DNA of 64,000 bases from Ignavibacteria bacterium (GTDB lineage Bacteria; Bacteroidota; Ignavibacteria; Tepidaquicellales; Tepidaquicellaceae), in NCBI GenBank assembly GCA_016709315.1, contig JADJMZ010000006.1:372001-436000 (forward strand), given 5' to 3'. Position numbers and translations under genes: made by a program. The notes below the pieces were generated by a model. That model ran no database searches. It was not told where the DNA came from and was given only the letters and a program-made list of their open reading frames with translations. Positions 17,766-26,606 of this stretch are shown in pieces. The first letter of the stretch is position 1. Each line of letters starts with the position of its first letter.

Positions 17766-19211
17766 ATGTCGCCTTTTTTTATAATCACTTTCATACTTCT
17801 TTATTTCTCAATACTTCTTACTATTTCCTGGTATACAGGACGTAATGCTACGAGTCAGTCATATTACTTAGGTAACAAAAAGTCTCCGTGGTTTTTAGTT
17901 GCATTCGGTTTAATAGGCGATTCGCTTTCCGGAGTTACATTTATTTCCATACCCGGTGCAGTAGCGAAAGATCAGTTCTCTTATATGCAGATAGTTCTGG
18001 GATATCTGATAGGTTATATAGTTATAGCAAAAGTATTACTGCCTTTATACTACAAGCTGAATCTTACTTCAATTTATTCATTCTTAGGACAAAGACTCGG
18101 GACATCATCAGAGAAAACCGGATCTTTTTTCTTTTTGCTGTCCAGACTGATAGGTGCTGCATTCAGATTATATATCTCAGCAGCGGTTCTGCAGATATTT
18201 ATTTTTGATCAATGGGGAATGCCATTTGCTGTGACATCAACTATAGTTATTGGATTAATATTGCTTTATACATACAGGGGAGGAATTAGGACACTTGTTT
18301 GGACAGATTCAGTTCAGTCACTTTTTCTGCTTGCCGGTGTAATATTTTCTATTATTGCAATTTGCAATACACTTGATCTGGGACTCAGTGATATATTTTC
18401 CACAATTCAGAATTCCAAATACTCCCAGGTATTCTTCTGGAACTGGCAGGAGAAGAATTTTTTCTTTAAGCAATTTCTAAGCGGTGTTTTCATTGCAATA
18501 GTAATGACCGGTCTTGATCAGAATATGATGCAGAAAAACTTAAGCTGTAAATCATTACCTGACGCTCAGAAAAATATTTATGTTTACAGTTCAATAGCTG
18601 TTTTCGTAAATCTTTTTTTTGTAATGCTGGGAGCTTTGCTTTATATATATGCTGATGCAAAAGGAATTTCAATACCTGCAAAGACAGATGAATTGTTTCC
18701 TTTGCTTGCCCTGAATTATCTCGGTTCATTTGCTGCAGTAGTATTCATACTTGGTATAACTGCGGCAACTTTTTCAAGCGCAGATTCTGTACTGACCACT
18801 CTTACTACATCATTCTGCATAGATTTTCTGAAAGTCAACAGCAGCAATGAAAATGCTAAAGAAAAAAAAATCAGGCATATTGTGCATATAGCATTCGCGG
18901 TATTGCTGTTATTAATAATTATACTTTTCAGGGAGATAAATAATGACGCTGTTATCAATACAGTATTCAGAGTAGCAGGTTATACATACGGACCACTGCT
19001 TGGGTTATTTGCGTTCGGGTTATACACAAAGATTTCAGTGAAAGATAAATTTGTTCCGGTAGTATGCATCTTAGCTCCATTGCTGTCATATCTGCTTGAT
19101 ACTAATTCCGTAAAATTATTTAACGGCTATAAATTCGGATTTGAAATTTTACTGTTGAACGGACTTATAACTTTTGCCGGATTGTTATTATTGAAAAAGA
19201 ATCTGAAGTGA
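17766..19211 (+). CDS. Sodium:solute symporter (SSS family)
   Basis: 481 residues with about 12-13 hydrophobic segments. It begins with an N-terminal helix (FFIITFILLYFSILLTISW) followed by YTGRNATSQSYYLGNKKSPW, a typical SSSF start. Other family-like stretches are LIGDSLSGVTFISIPG in helix 2 and LGITAATFSSADSVLTTLTTSF late in the core, which carries Ser/Thr residues at the expected Na2 site. It takes up a small solute with sodium across the inner membrane; the substrate cannot be predicted. The gene starts 17 bp after the end of the metallo-hydrolase frame, so they are probably co-transcribed. Confidence 0.88.
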   Translation: MSPFFIITFILLYFSILLTISWYTGRNATSQSYYLGNKKSPWFLVAFGLIGDSLSGVTFISIPGAVAKDQFSYMQIVLGYLIGYIVIAKVLLPLYYKLNLTSIYSFLGQRLGTSSEKTGSFFFLLSRLIGAAFRLYISAAVLQIFIFDQWGMPFAVTSTIVIGLILLYTYRGGIRTLVWTDSVQSLFLLAGVIFSIIAICNTLDLGLSDIFSTIQNSKYSQVFFWNWQEKNFFFKQFLSGVFIAIVMTGLDQNMMQKNLSCKSLPDAQKNIYVYSSIAVFVNLFFVMLGALLYIYADAKGISIPAKTDELFPLLALNYLGSFAAVVFILGITAATFSSADSVLTTLTTSFCIDFLKVNSSNENAKEKKIRHIVHIAFAVLLLLIIILFREINNDAVINTVFRVAGYTYGPLLGLFAFGLYTKISVKDKFVPVVCILAPLLSYLLDTNSVKLFNGYKFGFEILLLNGLITFAGLLLLKKNLK

Positions 19212-19363
19212 TTCCTGGTCTTGTTTATTTGAAAAATAAAATACAACCGGCTTACCATAATTTCTCAATATTATCTTATTTATAATTGAATTAAAATTTG
19301 AAACTATAGTTTTTCATATTCCGTATTCTGAATCGTAATAATATTTATTCTATTCGTTAAGTT

Positions 19364-19398
19364 AAAATCCATCTTACTTTTTAAGATGGATTTTTTTT
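19364..19398 (+). terminator. Intrinsic terminator
   Basis: AAAATCCATCTTA and TAAGATGGATTTT form a strong stem, followed by T8. It lies about 150 bp after the symporter gene and before priA, on the strand of both genes. Confidence 0.8.
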
Positions 19399-19448
19399 AT
19401 TCAAATTTCAATATAAAGTATTATTAAGATTCAGTAAATTAATTGCTT

Positions 19449-21956
19449 ATGAAAGATATATACTTAGACATTGCGCTGAATCTGCCTGTTAATTCGACAT
19501 TCACATACAAAGCCGGAATAAATACTATTGATTCCGTTGAGAAAGGGAAGAGAGTGCTTGTTAACTTCGGAAACAAAAGTATAACAGGAATAATTATTGA
19601 TTTATTTTCCGAAACGAGCCTTAAAAAAGTGAAAGAGATAATATCAGTTCTGGATGAAGAAAGACTTTTAACTGACGAACTTATAGATTTCTGTAAATGG
19701 ATCTCAGACTATTATATTTCACCGATAGGAGAATCAATGTTTTCTTCTGTACCTTCAAAAATTAACATAACATCGGATAATTTTTACTTTCTGACAGATA
19801 ATTACAGAGATGCACTGGACAATAAGGCAATTAAAGAAGAAATTTACCTTGAGATAATTAAATTATTAGAAGAAAAGTCCAATACAGGTCTGACAAAAAA
19901 GCAGATTGAAAAAAGATTAAAATATTCAGATCTGAGTAAAAGCATTTCTGAAATGTGTAATAACGGACTCATAAATTACGAGCAGAGTTTTTCAAAACCC
20001 ACATCACATAAAATAGTTAAAATAGTTAGTTTAAACCTGAGCTTAAGTGAGCTAACTTCTTTAATTTCAAAGAAGATAATTAAATCAGCTAAACAAATTA
20101 CGGCATTAAATAAATTAACAGAAAAGCCGGAGTTTGAGTTAAATTATTTCATGAAAGAAGCAGGAATTACTTCTTCAGTTATTAATTCTTTATTTAAAAA
20201 GGAACTTATAACTATCAAAGAAATAAGGAAGCACAGGGAATCACCTGATATTTTTTCTGAAGATGATAAAGAAATATTATTAAATGACGAACAAAGAACT
20301 TCTTTGGAAACATTGACAGAGGCGATAAAAGAAGACATTTTCAGAGTATTCCTGCTTCATGGAATTACAGGAAGCGGGAAGACGGAAGTGTATATGCAGA
20401 CAATAAAGGAAGTATTAAAAACCGGAAAGACAGCGATAGTGCTTGTACCTGAGATATCATTAACCCCACAGCTTATTTACAGGTTTAAGATGAAGTTTGA
20501 TGACAAAGTTGGAGTAATTCACAGCAGACTTTCTGACGGAGAGAAATTAGATACTTATGACAGAATAAGAAGCGGTAAATACAAAATAATAATAGGAGCA
20601 AGATCTGCTTTATTCGCACCATTAAGAAATATAGGCATAATAATAGTGGATGAAGAGCATGATTCTTCTTACAAGCAGGACAATTCTCCGAGATATAACG
20701 GAAGAGATGCAGCAATATACAGAGCAAAGTTAAATAATGCCACAGTAGTGCTTGGTTCTGCAACCCCTTCTTTAGAGTCATTCTACAATGCAGAAACCGG
20801 GAAATACAAGATGCTTGTTTTGACAAAAAGAGCGTCAGCAATTAATCCTCCAGAAATAAAAATAACAGACCTGCTCAAAAAAGATAAACCGGATTACAAA
20901 GATGAGAAACCGGATTTTTTTGAGACAATAGACAAAGTCCGCATAAAATTTTTATCAAAGGAACTGATCTATGAGATCGGAGAAAGACTTGAAAGAAAAG
21001 AAAGTATAATAATACTTCAGAACAGAAGAGGTTATCATTCTTATCTGGAATGCCGGAGTTGCGGCAATGTAGAAATGTGCGTCAGATGCAATATTTCATT
21101 GACATATCATAAGTCATTTGAACTTATGAAATGTCATTACTGCGGATTTTCAAGAAAATATACTAAGATTTGTTCTTCTTGCGGGTCTGCAGTCTTAATA
21201 CCAGCAGGCGCAGGAACAGAAAGAGTTGAAGAGGAATTAGTAAAAATATTTCCAAAAGCAGTTATAAAAAGAATGGATTCAGACACGCTCACTTCAAGAA
21301 AATTGTTTCATCAGATATTAAAGGATTTTTACGACAGAAAGATAGACATACTGGCGGGGACGCAGATAATTTCTAAAGGGCTGGATTTTCCATATGTAAC
21401 ACTTGTCGGAGTTGTAAATGCCGATATAGGACTTTTGAATCCAGATTTCAGGGCAACCGAGAAGACATTTCAGATATTAACTCAGGTTTCAGGCAGAAGC
21501 GGGAGAAGCGATAAAAAGGGAGAGGTGCTAATACAGACAAATCATTCGGACTTTTTCGTTTTTGAATATGTAAAAAATCATGATTACAGATCTTTTTATG
21601 AAAATGAAATTAAATCAAGGCAAGCGCTGAATTATCCTCCTTTCAGCCGGCTTGTTCTGATAGAATCAAAGTGCGCTGACAAGAATCTTGCCGAATCAAA
21701 AATCAAGGAATTATTCAATCTAATAAAGAATGTTGACACAAATAAATCATTAGATATGCTTCCACCTTCGATACCTTTGTTTTCCAAACTCAAAGACAGA
21801 TACAGATTTCATTTGCTGATAAAATCCGGCAAAGAAAAAGATCCATCCGGAAAATACATTAACGGAATTTTGAAAGAAGTGAGGAAGTATGCAGATAAAA
21901 ACATAACAAGGAAAGTAATGATAACAATTGATGTGGATGTTGTTAACCTGTTATAA
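19449..21956 (+). CDS. priA: PriA, primosomal replication-restart helicase
   Basis: 835 residues from the ATG at 19449; a TTG two codons upstream is in frame but less likely. Domains: N-terminal DNA-binding region (IALNLPVNSTFTYKAG), Walker A GITGSGKTEVY near residue 312, DEEH box IIVDEEHDSSYKQ, then SATPSLESF. The zinc region is CRSCGNVEMCVRC ... KCHYCGFSRKYTKICSSC with eight Cys. Late helicase motifs are GAGTERVEEEL, GTQIISKGLDFPYVTLVGV and QVSGRSGR. It unwinds stalled forks and reloads DnaB in the cytoplasm. All key residues are present and the gene is intact. Confidence 0.96.
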   Translation: MKDIYLDIALNLPVNSTFTYKAGINTIDSVEKGKRVLVNFGNKSITGIIIDLFSETSLKKVKEIISVLDEERLLTDELIDFCKWISDYYISPIGESMFSSVPSKINITSDNFYFLTDNYRDALDNKAIKEEIYLEIIKLLEEKSNTGLTKKQIEKRLKYSDLSKSISEMCNNGLINYEQSFSKPTSHKIVKIVSLNLSLSELTSLISKKIIKSAKQITALNKLTEKPEFELNYFMKEAGITSSVINSLFKKELITIKEIRKHRESPDIFSEDDKEILLNDEQRTSLETLTEAIKEDIFRVFLLHGITGSGKTEVYMQTIKEVLKTGKTAIVLVPEISLTPQLIYRFKMKFDDKVGVIHSRLSDGEKLDTYDRIRSGKYKIIIGARSALFAPLRNIGIIIVDEEHDSSYKQDNSPRYNGRDAAIYRAKLNNATVVLGSATPSLESFYNAETGKYKMLVLTKRASAINPPEIKITDLLKKDKPDYKDEKPDFFETIDKVRIKFLSKELIYEIGERLERKESIIILQNRRGYHSYLECRSCGNVEMCVRCNISLTYHKSFELMKCHYCGFSRKYTKICSSCGSAVLIPAGAGTERVEEELVKIFPKAVIKRMDSDTLTSRKLFHQILKDFYDRKIDILAGTQIISKGLDFPYVTLVGVVNADIGLLNPDFRATEKTFQILTQVSGRSGRSDKKGEVLIQTNHSDFFVFEYVKNHDYRSFYENEIKSRQALNYPPFSRLVLIESKCADKNLAESKIKELFNLIKNVDTNKSLDMLPPSIPLFSKLKDRYRFHLLIKSGKEKDPSGKYINGILKEVRKYADKNITRKVMITIDVDVVNLL

Positions 21957-21989
21957 TCCGGGATATAGAATCCGGGAATTGGAATTTAA

Positions 21990-22145
21990 AAGATTTTTGA
22001 TTTTAGATATTGGATTTTAGATTTAAAAATTTTATGATCTCAGACTTCTTCATTAAATTCGATTTACAATTTTTTAAATATGCATTAAATTTCCCAAATT
22101 CGAAATTCCATTTCATTAAATCTCAAATCAAAAATCACCAATCTA
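21990..22145. repeat. GATTTTAGATT-type inverted repeat
   Basis: GATTTTTGATTTTAGATATT, then GGATTTTAGATTT on the left and AAATCTCAAATCAAAAATCA, then CCAATCTAAAATC on the right can fold into an imperfect long hairpin. Related strings occur at 61810-61876 and, in coding sequence, at 52108-52137. Confidence 0.55.
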
Positions 22146-22157
22146 AAATCAAATTAG

Positions 22158-22229
22158 TACTCCTGCAAGGATTTGAACCCTGACCAAAGGTTCCGAAGAC
22201 CTTTGTGCTATCCGTTACACCACAGGAGC
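22158..22229 (-). tRNA. tRNA-Arg (anticodon TCG)
   Basis: The reverse strand folds into a standard cloverleaf of 72 nt. Acceptor arms are GCTCCTG and CAGGAGT (G-T at the end pair) with discriminator A. The anticodon stem is AAGGT/ACCTT with loop CTTCGGA, so the anticodon is TCG, reading CGA and probably other CGN codons. The T-arm CAGGG TTCAAAT CCTTG has the usual loop. The CCA end is not encoded. Confidence 0.93.
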
Positions 22230-22600
22230 GGTAAATGCTTTAATTTTACAACGCAAATTTAACTCATTAGCAGAAGTATATCAATTCATTAGTATATTTA
22301 AAAAGCAATCTCTGTAATTAAAAATAACTTAAAGGAAATATTATCTCTCTATCATTGAGATAATGACTTTATATAAATACAATGTTCAAACATCTGCTAA
22401 ATCACTTTCATATTTATATTTCTTAAAAAAAAATTTATTGTTGCCAGAATAAAAACTTTCACAAACTGAATATTTTACTATTTGACAACACTGTCCGAAT
22501 TAAATAAGTTGGATTAAATATTAAGATTAAAATAAAAATTAATCGTATTCAATAAATAAAAATTCCTGATCAATTTTATATGTTCGTAGGATAATGGATT
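22230..22600. other. Intergenic region between tRNA-Arg and the RAYT
   Basis: AT-rich; no supported gene. It leads into the REP-like array upstream of the transposase. Confidence 0.55.
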
Positions 22601-22670
22601 CGTCAGGACAAGGGATTCGGTAGAGACAAGCATTCGGTAGGTGTAGAGACAAGGCATGCCTTGTCTCTAC
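22601..22670. repeat. REP-like array and 28-bp perfect palindrome upstream of the RAYT
   Basis: Degenerate units of the type GACAAGGGATTCGGTAGAGACAAG lie before a perfect palindrome at 22643-22670, whose left half is GTAGAGACAAGGCA and whose right half is its reverse complement. The same array-then-palindrome order recurs inside the transposase gene (23009-23210), in the same orientation. The palindrome ends 34 bp before the ATG. Confidence 0.85.
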
Positions 22671-22704
22671 GTTTATAAATAACCAGCAAACAAATTTAAA
22701 GGAA

Positions 22705-23463
22705 ATGAAATCAAATTCCGCAAAATTTAAAAACAAATACCGGATACCATCTGCCCGTTTACAATCATGGGATTATGGGAATAATGGTTCGTATTTTATA
22801 ACGATCTGCACAAAAAACAGGGAACATTTTTTTGGTGAAATTTTAAATGAAGAAATGCATTTTAATGAAATCGGAAAAATAGCAGATAAATACTGGAAAG
22901 AAATTCCTATACATTTTCCATTTATTGAATTGGGCAATTATGTCGTAATGCCCAATCATGTTCATGGAATATTGATAATTGATAAAAATCGTATAGACCA
23001 GACGTCCTGTAGAGACAAGGCATGCGATAAAGACAAGGCATGCGATATAGACAAGGCATTCGGCAGTAGAGACAAGGCATGCGATATAGACAAGGCATTC
23101 GGCAGTAGAGACAAGGCATGCGATGGGGATAAGGCATTCGGCAGTAGAGACAAGGCATGCGATGGGGATAAGGCATTCGGCAGTAGAGACAAGGCATGCC
23201 TTGTCTCTACAACAACGACGCACGAATCCAATAAAACAAATGGACAAATGCGGTGCCAAAATCAGGGTAAGAAAACGATTTCATCTGTTACCGGTTCTTT
23301 TAAATCGGTGGTAACTAAAAATGCACATTTAATAAATTCTGATTTTGCCTGGCAGCCACGTTTTCACGATCATTTAATTCGTGACGCCGAATCCTTTGAA
23401 CGAATTCAAATTTATATTAAAAATAATCCTAAGAACTGGAAGGAAGATAAATTCTATTATTGA
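22705..23463 (+). CDS. REP-associated tyrosine transposase (RAYT, Y1_Tnp) with in-frame REP array
   Basis: 252 residues. The N-terminus KYRIPSARLQSWDYGNNGSY then FITICTKNREHFFGEI and the HUH motif VMPNHVHGILI (His85, His87) define the Y1/IS200-like RAYT family. The C-terminal helix has IYIKNNPKNW with the likely catalytic Tyr237. Between them, residues 102-168 are an in-frame array of a 13-residue unit SRDKACDIDKAFG (units start at 121, 134, 147, 160), encoded by the REP-like DNA at 23009-23210. The rest matches a normal RAYT (TISSVTGSFKSVVTKNA, WQPRFHDHLIRD). RAYTs are single-strand nucleases acting on REP hairpins. The frame is open from end to end, so the array did not destroy the gene; activity is untested. 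Confidence 0.92.
   Translation: MKSNSAKFKNKYRIPSARLQSWDYGNNGSYFITICTKNREHFFGEILNEEMHFNEIGKIADKYWKEIPIHFPFIELGNYVVMPNHVHGILIIDKNRIDQTSCRDKACDKDKACDIDKAFGSRDKACDIDKAFGSRDKACDGDKAFGSRDKACDGDKAFGSRDKACLVSTTTTHESNKTNGQMRCQNQGKKTISSVTGSFKSVVTKNAHLINSDFAWQPRFHDHLIRDAESFERIQIYIKNNPKNWKEDKFYY
23009..23210. repeat. REP-like tandem array inside the RAYT gene, ending in a perfect palindrome
   Basis: A 39-bp unit containing AGTAGAGACAAGGCATGCGA and TAGACAAGGCATTCGGC repeats about three times exactly, with two diverged half units before it. It ends in the same 28-bp perfect palindrome (23183-23210) found upstream at 22643-22670. Unit length is a multiple of three, which preserves the reading frame. Confidence 0.93.
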
Positions 23464-23672
23464 ATTAGCTTAGAAATTTAAGTGTTGAATAACTTAACTT
23501 ATATACCAGGTAATTGTCTTAAAAACTATCCCAAATATGCAGTTATTAACCGTAATACTAATAATTTGAATTTTATTTAGGTTTTATGTATACAAATTCA
23601 AAAAAACATTAGTATTTAAAAATAAAATTACCTATTTTTATCAAATTTTTTTTCCAAACATTCAGCAAATTA

Positions 23673-25058
23673 ATGAAAAAATTATTAATAATTTCTTTTC
23701 TGATATTATGCTCTTCATATTCTTACTCACAGCTTGCAAATCAGAACACTTACCTTTTAAAAAATATTGATGTAGCCGGAAGATCCTACTCTGCATTATG
23801 GGGATATACTGCTCCTGACGGCAGGGAATATGCTATATTAGGATATAACAGAGGCACATCCTTTATAGATATTACAGATTCTGCAAACATTCGCGAAGTC
23901 GATACATTAAGCGGCTTAACGAGCAGCTGGCGTGAAATGAAGACTTATTCACACTATGCTTATATTGTATCAGAAGCTACTAACAGTAAATTACAGATTG
24001 TTGATCTGCAGTATCTCCCGGATTCAGTGAGTCTTGTCGCAACCTGGAGTTATGCAGGTTATACAAAGACACATTCAATTTCTCAGTCAGGTAATTATTT
24101 GTATCTGAACGGAGGAAATGCCGCTTCTTCAGTCGGGGGAGTTGCAGTAGTGGATGTATCAAATCCGGTATCTCCGGTAAAAATGGGTGAATGGAATACT
24201 GAATATGTACATGACTGCAGAGTTCAGAATGATACTATCTGGGCAGCAAATGTATATACAGGAAAAATGTCAATCATAAACGCTTCTAATAAAAGTTCAC
24301 TTCAGTTTGTAAGGAACTGGCAGGCATATCCGCAGTCTGCAGTTTCCACACACAACTGCGCATTTCCTGTTACAAGAGATTATATCTATACTACAAATGA
24401 AGTTAGTTCCCCTGCAGGAAAATTAAATGTCTGGGATATTAGAGACCTTAACAACATAACATTTGTCCGTGACTGGCAGCCGACAGGAATAACAACGGCA
24501 ATAGTTCACAACATTGAGACATACGGCAATTATGCAGTCATCGCGCATTACACAGCCGGAATCAGAATTTTAAATATAAGCAATCCTTCAAACCCCGTGG
24601 AAGTCGCCTGGTATGACACATATCCCAGCAGTAACAGCACTAATTTCAGCGGATGCTGGGGTGTATATAAATTTTCTTCGGGAAAGATCATCGGTTCGGA
24701 TATTTCAAACGGATTGTTTGTTATCAAGACAAATTTTTTTATGACTGAAATTCCAAAAGAGATCAATTCGAATGCAAAAGATTATAAACTGAATCAGAAT
24801 TTTCCAAATCCTTTTAATCCTGTTACTAACATAAAATTCTCACTAAAAGAGAATTCGAAAGTATCGTTGAAGATTTACAGCATTCAGGGAAAGGAAGTTG
24901 CGGACATAATCAACGACAGAAGGGACGGGGGAGATTACGAAATTATTTTTGACGCCGGTAAATATAATTTGAACAGCGGAGTGTATTTTTATACATTAAA
25001 TGTAAATAACAGATCGAATAGTTTTTCCGAAACAAAAAAAATGATTTTAACAAAATAA
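23673..25058 (+). CDS. Choice-of-anchor B family protein, T9SS-secreted (paralogue 1)
   Basis: 461 residues. Signal peptide MKKLLIISFLILCSSYSYSQ. The body has the choice-of-anchor B pattern: SALWGYTAPDGREYAILGYN, TSFIDITDSANIREVDTL, WREMKTYSHYAYIVSEATNS, LQIVDLQYLP, then LVIVD-like blades (GGVAVVDVSNPVSPVKMGEW, YAVIAHYTAGIRILNISNP). It is likely a seven-bladed propeller. The T9SS sorting domain ends it (LNQNFPNPFNPVTNIKFSL ... GVYFYTLNVNN ... TKKMILTK). Paralogues 2 and 3 follow directly (17 bp and 148 bp gaps), an in-place expansion. Biochemical role unknown; probably cell-surface. Confidence 0.9.
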   Translation: MKKLLIISFLILCSSYSYSQLANQNTYLLKNIDVAGRSYSALWGYTAPDGREYAILGYNRGTSFIDITDSANIREVDTLSGLTSSWREMKTYSHYAYIVSEATNSKLQIVDLQYLPDSVSLVATWSYAGYTKTHSISQSGNYLYLNGGNAASSVGGVAVVDVSNPVSPVKMGEWNTEYVHDCRVQNDTIWAANVYTGKMSIINASNKSSLQFVRNWQAYPQSAVSTHNCAFPVTRDYIYTTNEVSSPAGKLNVWDIRDLNNITFVRDWQPTGITTAIVHNIETYGNYAVIAHYTAGIRILNISNPSNPVEVAWYDTYPSSNSTNFSGCWGVYKFSSGKIIGSDISNGLFVIKTNFFMTEIPKEINSNAKDYKLNQNFPNPFNPVTNIKFSLKENSKVSLKIYSIQGKEVADIINDRRDGGDYEIIFDAGKYNLNSGVYFYTLNVNNRSNSFSETKKMILTK

Positions 25059-25075
25059 ATTAACATAAATAATTA

Positions 25076-26458
25076 ATGAAGAAGATCTCAGTATCAATTT
25101 TAATTCTGGTTATTGCCTTAAGTTTTACAGATTCATTCTCACAGCTTGCAAATCAGAATACATATTTATTAAAGAATCTCAACCAGCATTATACAAATAC
25201 ATTGTATTCTGCAATCTGGGGTTACAAGGCTCCTGACGGCAGGGAATACGCAATTCTCGGATGTCCGTCCGGAACAGCTTTCATTGATGTAACCGATTCG
25301 GCGAATATACATGAAGTAGATTATCTTACCGGTCTTACCTCATCCTGGCGGGAAATGAAGACATATTCTCATTATGCATATATTGTTTCAGAGGCAACGA
25401 ACAGCAACCTGCAGATAGTAGATCTTCAGTATCTTCCTGATTCAGTAAGTCTTGTGAAGACATGGAATTATTCTGGTTACACAAGGACACATTCAATTTC
25501 ACAGTCAGGTCATTACATTTATCTTAACGGGGGAAATTCAAATTCTATAGGAGGAATAACAGTATTGGATGTTATTGATCCTGTGAATCCTGTAAAACTC
25601 GGACAATGGACGACATTATACGTTCACGACTGCCGTGTAGAAAATGATACAATCTATGCTGCAAACATCAATGACGGAAAAGTTTCGATTATAAATGCTT
25701 CAAATAAAAGTTCACTCAGCACTGTAACATCATTTACAAATCTTCCCGGATCAGGACCTCATAACACTGCTTTAAGTGAAAACAGGAAAAGATTATTCGT
25801 TTCGGATGAAATAGGTACAGCTCCTTACCGGATGAAGGTATGGAATATAGAAAACAGATTAAGCCCTGTTTATGTAACAAGCTGGCAGCCGACAGGCATC
25901 ACAACATCTATCATTCACAATATAGAAACTTTTGGTAATTATGCAATCATAGCACATTATTCAGCGGGCATAAGAATTGTTAACATTGCAAATCCGGATG
26001 CTCCGCAGGAAGTCGCATGGTATGATACTTATCCGTCAAATAACAATGAGAGCTATAACGGATGCTGGGGCGTTTATATGTTCCCTTCAGGAAAAATAAT
26101 TGCATCTGACAGACAGACCGGATTGTATGTGATAAAGACTTCATTCCCATTGACAGGAGCCGGTAATAATGCTGTAAATTCTGTTCCGGAAAAATATTCT
26201 CTGAGTCAGAATTATCCAAACCCTTTTAATCCTTCAACTAAAATAAATTTTACATTACCGGAAAATTCATCTGTTCAGCTCAGTGTATTTGACATCACGG
26301 GAAAGAAAGTTGCTGATGTAATAAATGATAAAAGGGATGCAGGAAGTTACGAAATAAATTTTGATGCCGGAAAATACGGATTGTCAAGCGGCGCTTATTT
26401 CTACACATTGCAAAGTGACAATTTCTCTGAAACAAAAAGTATGATCCTTCTGAAATAG
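25076..26458 (+). CDS. Choice-of-anchor B family protein, T9SS-secreted (paralogue 2)
   Basis: 460 residues with signal peptide (SVSILILVIALSFTDSFSQ). The order of motifs is that of paralogue 1: SAIWGYKAPDGREYAILGCP, FIDVTDSANIHEVDYLTG, WREMKTYSHYAYIVSEATNS, YVHDCRVENDTIYAANI, WGVYMFPSGKIIASDRQTG. The T9SS domain is intact (LSQNYPNPFNPSTKINFTL ... GAYFYTLQSD ... TKSMILLK). It starts 17 bp after paralogue 1, so both are likely on one transcript that ends at the terminator at 26517. The body between residues 60 and 200 is the most similar to its neighbours. Confidence 0.9.
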   Translation: MKKISVSILILVIALSFTDSFSQLANQNTYLLKNLNQHYTNTLYSAIWGYKAPDGREYAILGCPSGTAFIDVTDSANIHEVDYLTGLTSSWREMKTYSHYAYIVSEATNSNLQIVDLQYLPDSVSLVKTWNYSGYTRTHSISQSGHYIYLNGGNSNSIGGITVLDVIDPVNPVKLGQWTTLYVHDCRVENDTIYAANINDGKVSIINASNKSSLSTVTSFTNLPGSGPHNTALSENRKRLFVSDEIGTAPYRMKVWNIENRLSPVYVTSWQPTGITTSIIHNIETFGNYAIIAHYSAGIRIVNIANPDAPQEVAWYDTYPSNNNESYNGCWGVYMFPSGKIIASDRQTGLYVIKTSFPLTGAGNNAVNSVPEKYSLSQNYPNPFNPSTKINFTLPENSSVQLSVFDITGKKVADVINDKRDAGSYEINFDAGKYGLSSGAYFYTLQSDNFSETKSMILLK

Positions 26459-26514
26459 TTTCAACTGATACTGATTAAAATCAAAGTTTAAAAATACAAG
26501 GCAGACAATATTAT

Positions 26515-26541
26515 AAAATCCCGCATTTGCGGGATTTTTTA
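26515..26541 (+). terminator. Intrinsic terminator
   Basis: AATCCCGC and GCGGGATT pair around an ATTT loop, followed by TTTTTT. It lies about 57 bp after the paralogue 2 stop, isolating it from paralogue 3. Confidence 0.88.
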
Positions 26542-26606
26542 TTAAACAAGATTATTTATACAAATAAAAATTATAAAATTAATCCCCAATTAAAATCAAA
26601 TTTAAA

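Noticed and set aside
22843..23314. Antisense and alternate-frame proteins over the RAYT array
   Set aside because: They are by-products of the 39-bp repeat; the RAYT frame explains the locus.
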